Assembly (NCBI GenBank): GCA_016200495.1
Contig: JACQES010000005.1
Span: 1-38,060 of the forward strand
Source of the DNA: Gemmatimonadota bacterium
GTDB taxonomy: Bacteria > Gemmatimonadota > Gemmatimonadetes > Gemmatimonadales > Gemmatimonadaceae
Length of the DNA stretch: 38,060 nt
Reading direction: 5' to 3'
How positions within the stretch are numbered: position 1 is the first letter of the stretch; every line of letters starts with the position of its first letter. The notes under the pieces are model-generated. The model saw only the letters and a program-made list of their open reading frames with translations. It was not told the origin of the DNA and did no database searches. The position numbers and the translations under genes were made by a program. Shown here in pieces: positions 34,359 to 38,060 of this stretch.

Positions 34359-35300
34359 GTGACCAACCGCCCGGTCACCGTCGCGATCTGCACGTGGAAT
34401 CGGGCAGCGCTCCTGCGGGAGACCCTGGCGCGCATGACCGCGCTCGACGTGCCGGCGGGGCTCGGGTGGGAGCTCGTCGTCGTCAACAACAACTGCACCG
34501 ACGACACCGACGCGGTCCTCGCGCAGTTCACGGATCGCCTCCCGCTGCGCCGCGTCGCCGAGCCGACCCCCGGACTCTCCAACGCGCGCAACGCGGCCGT
34601 GCGGGCCGCCGGTGGCCGCTGGATCGTGTGGACGGACGATGACGTGCTCGTGTCGTCCGGGTGGCTGTCGGCCTACCTCGCGGCGTTCGCGGCGGATCCC
34701 GAAGCCGTCGTCTTCGGCGGACCGATCCGGCCCTGGTTCCCGGCCACGCCGCCGGCGTGGCTCACGGCCGCATGGTCGCGCGTGGCGCCCGCCTATGCCT
34801 GCATCGACTACGGCGACGCGCCGTTCCCCCTCGACAGTCGCCGCGTCCCGTTCGGGGCCAACATGGCCTTTGCCGCCGACGCGCTGCGCGCGCACCCGTT
34901 CGACCCGGCGCGCGGCGTGCGCCCCGGCAGCCGCATGGGCGGCGAGGAAACCGACGTCGTGCGCGCCTTGCTCGCCGGCGGCGGACGCGGCCGCTGGGTG
35001 CCGGAGGCGATCGTGGATCACTGGATTCCGCCCGAGCGCCAGACCATCGCGTACCTCCAGCAGTGGTTCGAGGCCTACGGCGAGTACCTCGGCCGCTACG
35101 ATCCCGCGCCGGACCCGGCGCTCTTCCTCGGCGCGCCGCGGTGGCGGGTGCGGCAACTCGTGGTGTCGAGCGCGCGAGCGTGGTGGCGCCGGCTGCTCGG
35201 CGCGGGGCCCGAGGCGTGGCTCGAGGACGGGATCGCCGAGTGGACGGCTCGCGGCGCGCTGCGCGGACACGCGGCCCGCGGCCGGGGCGTCGCGTCGTGA
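34359..35300 (+). CDS. Family 2 glycosyltransferase
   Basis: A GT-A fold glycosyltransferase of 313 residues that would add a sugar from a nucleotide donor to a growing glycan. The N-terminal strand is VTVAICTWNRAALLRETL, the family's second block VVNNNCTDDTDAVL lies at about 41-54, and the metal-binding acidic motif is TDDDV (about 92-96). A later GGEETD block (about 190-195) may carry the catalytic base. No membrane helix is present. I start it at the GTG at 34359, since upstream codons are in an unlikely reading frame. Its TGA overlaps the ATG of the acyltransferase by one base (TGATG), so the two are coupled. It diverges from the SGNH hydrolase gene across 159 bases. Confidence 0.88.
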   Translation: MTNRPVTVAICTWNRAALLRETLARMTALDVPAGLGWELVVVNNNCTDDTDAVLAQFTDRLPLRRVAEPTPGLSNARNAAVRAAGGRWIVWTDDDVLVSSGWLSAYLAAFAADPEAVVFGGPIRPWFPATPPAWLTAAWSRVAPAYACIDYGDAPFPLDSRRVPFGANMAFAADALRAHPFDPARGVRPGSRMGGEETDVVRALLAGGGRGRWVPEAIVDHWIPPERQTIAYLQQWFEAYGEYLGRYDPAPDPALFLGAPRWRVRQLVVSSARAWWRRLLGAGPEAWLEDGIAEWTARGALRGHAARGRGVAS

Positions 35301-36385
35301 TGGCAACCCGTCCCGAGCGCACGGTGCTGCCGGAGCGCAACCTCGACGTGCTCCGCGCGATCGCCGTGCTGAGCGTCTTCCTCGACCATCTCACCGGCGC
35401 GATCGGCCTCGCCTCCGATTTCACGCGCTGGCTCGGACAGTCCGGGGTGCTCGCGTTCTTCGTCCACACGTCGCTCGTGCTCATGGCGTCGCTCGAGCGC
35501 GACGGCGCGCCCGACCGTGGGCACTGGATCCGGCGCTTCTACCTGCGGCGCGCCTTCCGCATCTATCCGCTCGCGTGGGTCGTGATCGCGGTCGTGATCG
35601 TGCTGCACGTGCCGCGCGGCTCGCTCGAGACGACGTGGGAGCCCGTGGGGTGGTGGCGCGCGCTCGTGAACTTCGCGCTCGTGCAGAACCTCACGACGCA
35701 GGCCACCGTGCTCGCGCCCCTGTGGACGCTGCCGCTCGAGCTGCAGATGTACGCGGTGCTGCCGTTCGCCTACCTCGTCGCGCGGCGTCCGGCGGTGGCG
35801 CCCATGGCGGCGCTCCTCGTCGGCGGGGCCGCGCTGGCCCCCGTCTTCATCTGGAGCGACGGGCACCACGTGCCGCAGATCTGGCGCGCGACGCTCTTCC
35901 TCTTCGTCCCCTGCTTCCTCATGGGGGTGCTGGCGTTCTGGATGCTCCGCCGGCGCGCGGGACGCGTGCCGCCGCTGCCGGCCTGGGCCTGGATTCCGAT
36001 CATCCTCACGGACATCGCCGTGACCTCGCTGGCGTGGGACACGGGCCCGCGCTGGATCCTGCGCGTCGCCTTCTGCGCCGCGCTCGGCGTCGCGATTCCG
36101 TTCGTGCGGGATGCGGCCGACGGCTGGTTCACGCGCGCGGCGCACCAGGTGGCCGTGTACTCGTACGGCATCTACCTCATCCACCTGCTCGCCATCCGCG
36201 TCGGGTTCGGCGTGCTGCGCGCGCAGCCGATGGTCGTGCAGTGGGGCGCGATGGCCGTCGTGCTCGTGGGCGCGGTGTACGCGGCGTACCACCTGGTCGA
36301 GAAGCCGGGCATCGCGCTGGGCCAACGGCTTGCCGGCGGGCGACTCGGCGCGCCGTCGCTCGAATCAACCGCACCGGCGCCGTGA
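35300..36385 (+). CDS. OafA-like acyltransferase 3 family membrane protein
   Basis: An integral inner-membrane acyltransferase of 361 residues that transfers acyl groups, commonly acetyl, to extracellular polysaccharides. About ten hydrophobic helices are visible. The N-terminal motif NLDVLRAIAVLSVFLDHLTG matches the family, including a conserved Arg and the catalytic-type His (near residue 30), and the RRFYLRRAFRIYPL block is the second conserved motif. It closes with GIYLIHLLAIR. The start at 35300 is set by the TGATG overlap with the glycosyltransferase stop. Together with the divergent SGNH hydrolase it suggests a glycan acylation locus. The acceptor glycan is unknown. Confidence 0.88.
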   Translation: MATRPERTVLPERNLDVLRAIAVLSVFLDHLTGAIGLASDFTRWLGQSGVLAFFVHTSLVLMASLERDGAPDRGHWIRRFYLRRAFRIYPLAWVVIAVVIVLHVPRGSLETTWEPVGWWRALVNFALVQNLTTQATVLAPLWTLPLELQMYAVLPFAYLVARRPAVAPMAALLVGGAALAPVFIWSDGHHVPQIWRATLFLFVPCFLMGVLAFWMLRRRAGRVPPLPAWAWIPIILTDIAVTSLAWDTGPRWILRVAFCAALGVAIPFVRDAADGWFTRAAHQVAVYSYGIYLIHLLAIRVGFGVLRAQPMVVQWGAMAVVLVGAVYAAYHLVEKPGIALGQRLAGGRLGAPSLESTAPAP

Positions 36386-36517
36386 GCGCGCGGCATGGTG
36401 CGCAACCGAGCGCGGTCAAACGGGCGCGTGAATCACCGCGCGCCGTGATGTGTGAACCTGCGCAATCAACCCAGCGCGTGCTTCACGGCGTGCACCATGC
36501 GCGCCGGCGTCCCGCCC

Positions 36518-38059
36518 TCAGTCCCCGCCGCCCTCGAAGACCGCGCGCAGCGCCGAGGCGAGCATCGCGAGGTTGTTCGTGATGAGCCCGATGTGTCCCG
36601 AGGGCAGCGGGTGGAGTCGCACTTCGGCCGCCACCTCGCGCCACCGCTCCACCGGGTTCACGCGCCGTCCCTTGCCGGGCGCCCCCTCGGCCCAGAGGAA
36701 GTCGAGCCTCCCCGCGTAGCGCGACGGGATGTACGCCGCCGTCGCGCGCTGCTGCACCTCCTGCACGATCTCGTCGCCCGTGGCTTCGGGCGGTTCCGGC
36801 GAGGCGATCGCGTCGGGGGCGCTGGGGACGGACGCGGTAACGGTGGGGCCCGGGCGGACCGCCGAACCGCCACCCAGGAGCAACCGTGGCAGGGTCCGCG
36901 TGAACTTGTCCGTCACACACCGCACGCGCTCGGCCGGCGGCAGCGCCTGCACGTACCGCACGCGCCGGTGCACCCAGCGGAGTCCTGTCATCAGCGCTGC
37001 GGCGCGGTCGAGCCGTCGACGCGCGTCGCCGCCGGGCAGCAGCGCCAGCAGCGGACGCGCCGCGGTGAGGCGCGCATTCACCGGGTCGCTGTCGATCACC
37101 ACGAGGCGCTCGACCACCTCGCCGGCCGCCCGCAGCTGCGCCGCCATCTCGTATGCCACCACGCCGCCCACGCAGAACCCCACGACGCGATACGGGCCGT
37201 GCGGCCGGCGCGCGCGCAGCTCGCGCACGTGGCGCGCCGCCATCGCCTCGATCGTCCGCGCCGCGTCGTCGCCGTCCATCCCCACCGTGGGCAGCACGTA
37301 GAACGGCGACTCGGGCGCGGCGAGCGGCGCGAGGCGCCGCGCGTACCAGCCGCCACCGGTCCAGTCGCCGTGCACGAACGCCACCGGCACGCCGCGCGCG
37401 TCGCCCTGCAGCACCACCAGCGGCGGCTCGACCTCGTCGCGCATCGCGCTGCCCAGCCGCGCCGCCAGCGACTCCACCGTGGACGACTCGAACAGCCACG
37501 CGAGCGGCACGCGCTGGCCGCGCACGCGCTCCACCTGCGCCAGCATCTTGATCGCGAGCAGGGAGTGCCCGCCGATCTCGAAGAAGTCGTCGAAGGCACC
37601 GACCGGCCGCCCGGGAGCCAGCAGCTGCTCCCAGATCTGAGCGATCTCGTGCTCGATCGTCGTCCGCGGCGCCTGGTACGGCCGCGTGCCCGTGGCGCCC
37701 CGCGGCACCGGAAGCGCGCGCAGGTCCACCTTGCCGTTGCCCGTGAGCGGCAGCCGCTCGAGCAGCTCGATCGCGGCGGGCACCATCACCTCGGGCAGGA
37801 GCGCGCGCATGCCATCGCGCAGCAGTGCCGCCGTGAGCGTCGCGCCGGCCTGCGCCACGACGTACGCCGCGAGGCGCTGGTCGCCCGGCACGTCCTCGCG
37901 CACCATCACCACGGCCTCGCGCACGCCGGGCTGCAGCAGCAGCACCGCCTCGATCTCGCCCAGCTCGATCCGGTGGCCGCGCAGCTTCACCTGGTGGTCG
38001 CGCCGGCCGATGTACTCCACCTCGCCGTTCGGCAGCTACCGGCCGAGGTCGCCCGAGCG
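36518..38059 (-). CDS. Non-ribosomal peptide synthetase, C-terminal end (A domain end, PCP, thioesterase), with an in-frame TAG
   Basis: The last about 510 codons of a peptide synthetase whose beginning lies beyond the right edge. Reading from the edge gives the A domain end (RSGDLGR, then TAG at 38038-38036, then LPNGEVEYIGRRDHQVKLRG and HRIELGEIE), with the NGKVDL motif that closes it. A PCP domain follows with the pantetheine Ser in DDFFEIGGHSLLAIKM. The terminal thioesterase (about 300 residues) has VAFVHGD, the nucleophile elbow GFCVGGVVAYEMA (Cys, codon 37172-37174), the Asp in VVIDSDP and the His in SGHIGLIT. The TAG replaces a Tyr conserved in this part of A domains, so it looks like TAC changed to TAG. 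No other biosynthetic gene is in the window, so the product cannot be predicted. Confidence 0.88.
38036..38038 (-). other. In-frame TAG stop within the NRPS adenylation domain
   Basis: Read in frame with the synthetase, codon 38038-38036 is TAG. It falls between GDLGR and LPNGEVEYIGR, where family members have an aromatic residue, usually Tyr. The adjoining codons on both sides are typical of A domains. A substitution of TAC by TAG is the simplest reading. Other TAG codons in the window end genes normally, so this is not a recoded codon. Confidence 0.85.
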
Positions 38060-38060
38060 G

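Noticed and set aside
36386-36517. A small gene between the acyltransferase and the NRPS
   Set aside because: The 132 bases hold only an imperfect ATCAC...GTGAT palindrome and no ORF with protein-like composition. It is probably a spacer between convergent genes.
23210-38038. Stop-codon reassignment, because a TAA and a TAG interrupt otherwise good frames
   Set aside because: TAA/TAG interrupt only two genes, while TAG ends many genes cleanly, including at start-stop junctions (TAGATG and TAGTG). Two isolated Tyr-to-stop changes are better explained by mutation or sequence error.
1-38060. CRISPR array, tRNA, rRNA, insertion sequence or prophage
   Set aside because: I saw no regularly spaced repeats, no cloverleaf-like sequence, no transposase or integrase motif and no inverted terminal repeats. 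A dedicated tRNA and repeat search would confirm this.

Overview
The window is about 70% G+C, protein-dense DNA that looks like the chromosome of a Gram-negative heterotroph. Outer-membrane TonB receptors that begin with a carboxypeptidase-regulatory-like domain, many exported peptidases, secreted lipoproteins and frequent GTG starts together suggest Gemmatimonadota or a relative. That placement is inference from gene content; there is no rRNA or marker gene here to settle it. I see no tRNA, rRNA, CRISPR array, insertion sequence or phage gene. No gap between genes exceeds 300 bases.

Layout. Bases 1-1500 hold a divergent pair: an ECF-type sigma factor running off the left edge and a DUF4397 lipoprotein. 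Bases 1530-5301 are a minus-strand run of an M28/PDZ peptidase, a histone-deacetylase-like protein, a proline-iminopeptidase-like hydrolase and an unknown 153-residue protein. Bases 5443-7573 carry a HEAT-repeat protein with an internal 99-bp exact duplication and a frame break, then a small membrane protein. Next is a convergent M42 aminopeptidase. Bases 8811-15260 are a minus-strand run of an amidohydrolase, a membrane protein, a BtuF-like binding protein and a TonB receptor whose frame is broken twice. Bases 15307-20347 are minus-strand again: a plug-only TonB-like protein, and two tight gene pairs (S1/P1 nuclease with acyltransferase, enoyl-CoA hydratase with amidase).

Bases 20529-23335 carry, on the plus strand, a frame-broken M28 peptidase with a good terminator and an orphan lipoprotein with an in-frame stop. 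Bases 23379-29176 are a compact minus-strand operon of a Xaa-Pro peptidase, an S9 prolyl-oligopeptidase-type peptidase and an OPT oligopeptide transporter. An M14 carboxypeptidase-like protein diverges from it. Bases 32199-36385 hold surface-chemistry genes: a damaged esterase coupled to an SGNH hydrolase, divergent from a glycosyltransferase coupled to an OafA-like acyltransferase. The right edge is the C-terminal end of a non-ribosomal peptide synthetase (end of the A domain, PCP, thioesterase) with an in-frame TAG and a Cys in place of the usual catalytic Ser.

Two themes stand out. First, peptide breakdown and uptake dominates: two M28, one M42, M24, S9, S33-like and M14 peptidases plus an OPT transporter. 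Second, six of about two dozen genes have broken reading frames, several apparently by loss of a short conserved segment. This could be real gene decay or assembly error, and raw reads would decide. I did not find a convincing new multi-gene system. The most distinctive biology is the Cys-type thioesterase and the proline-peptide operon.
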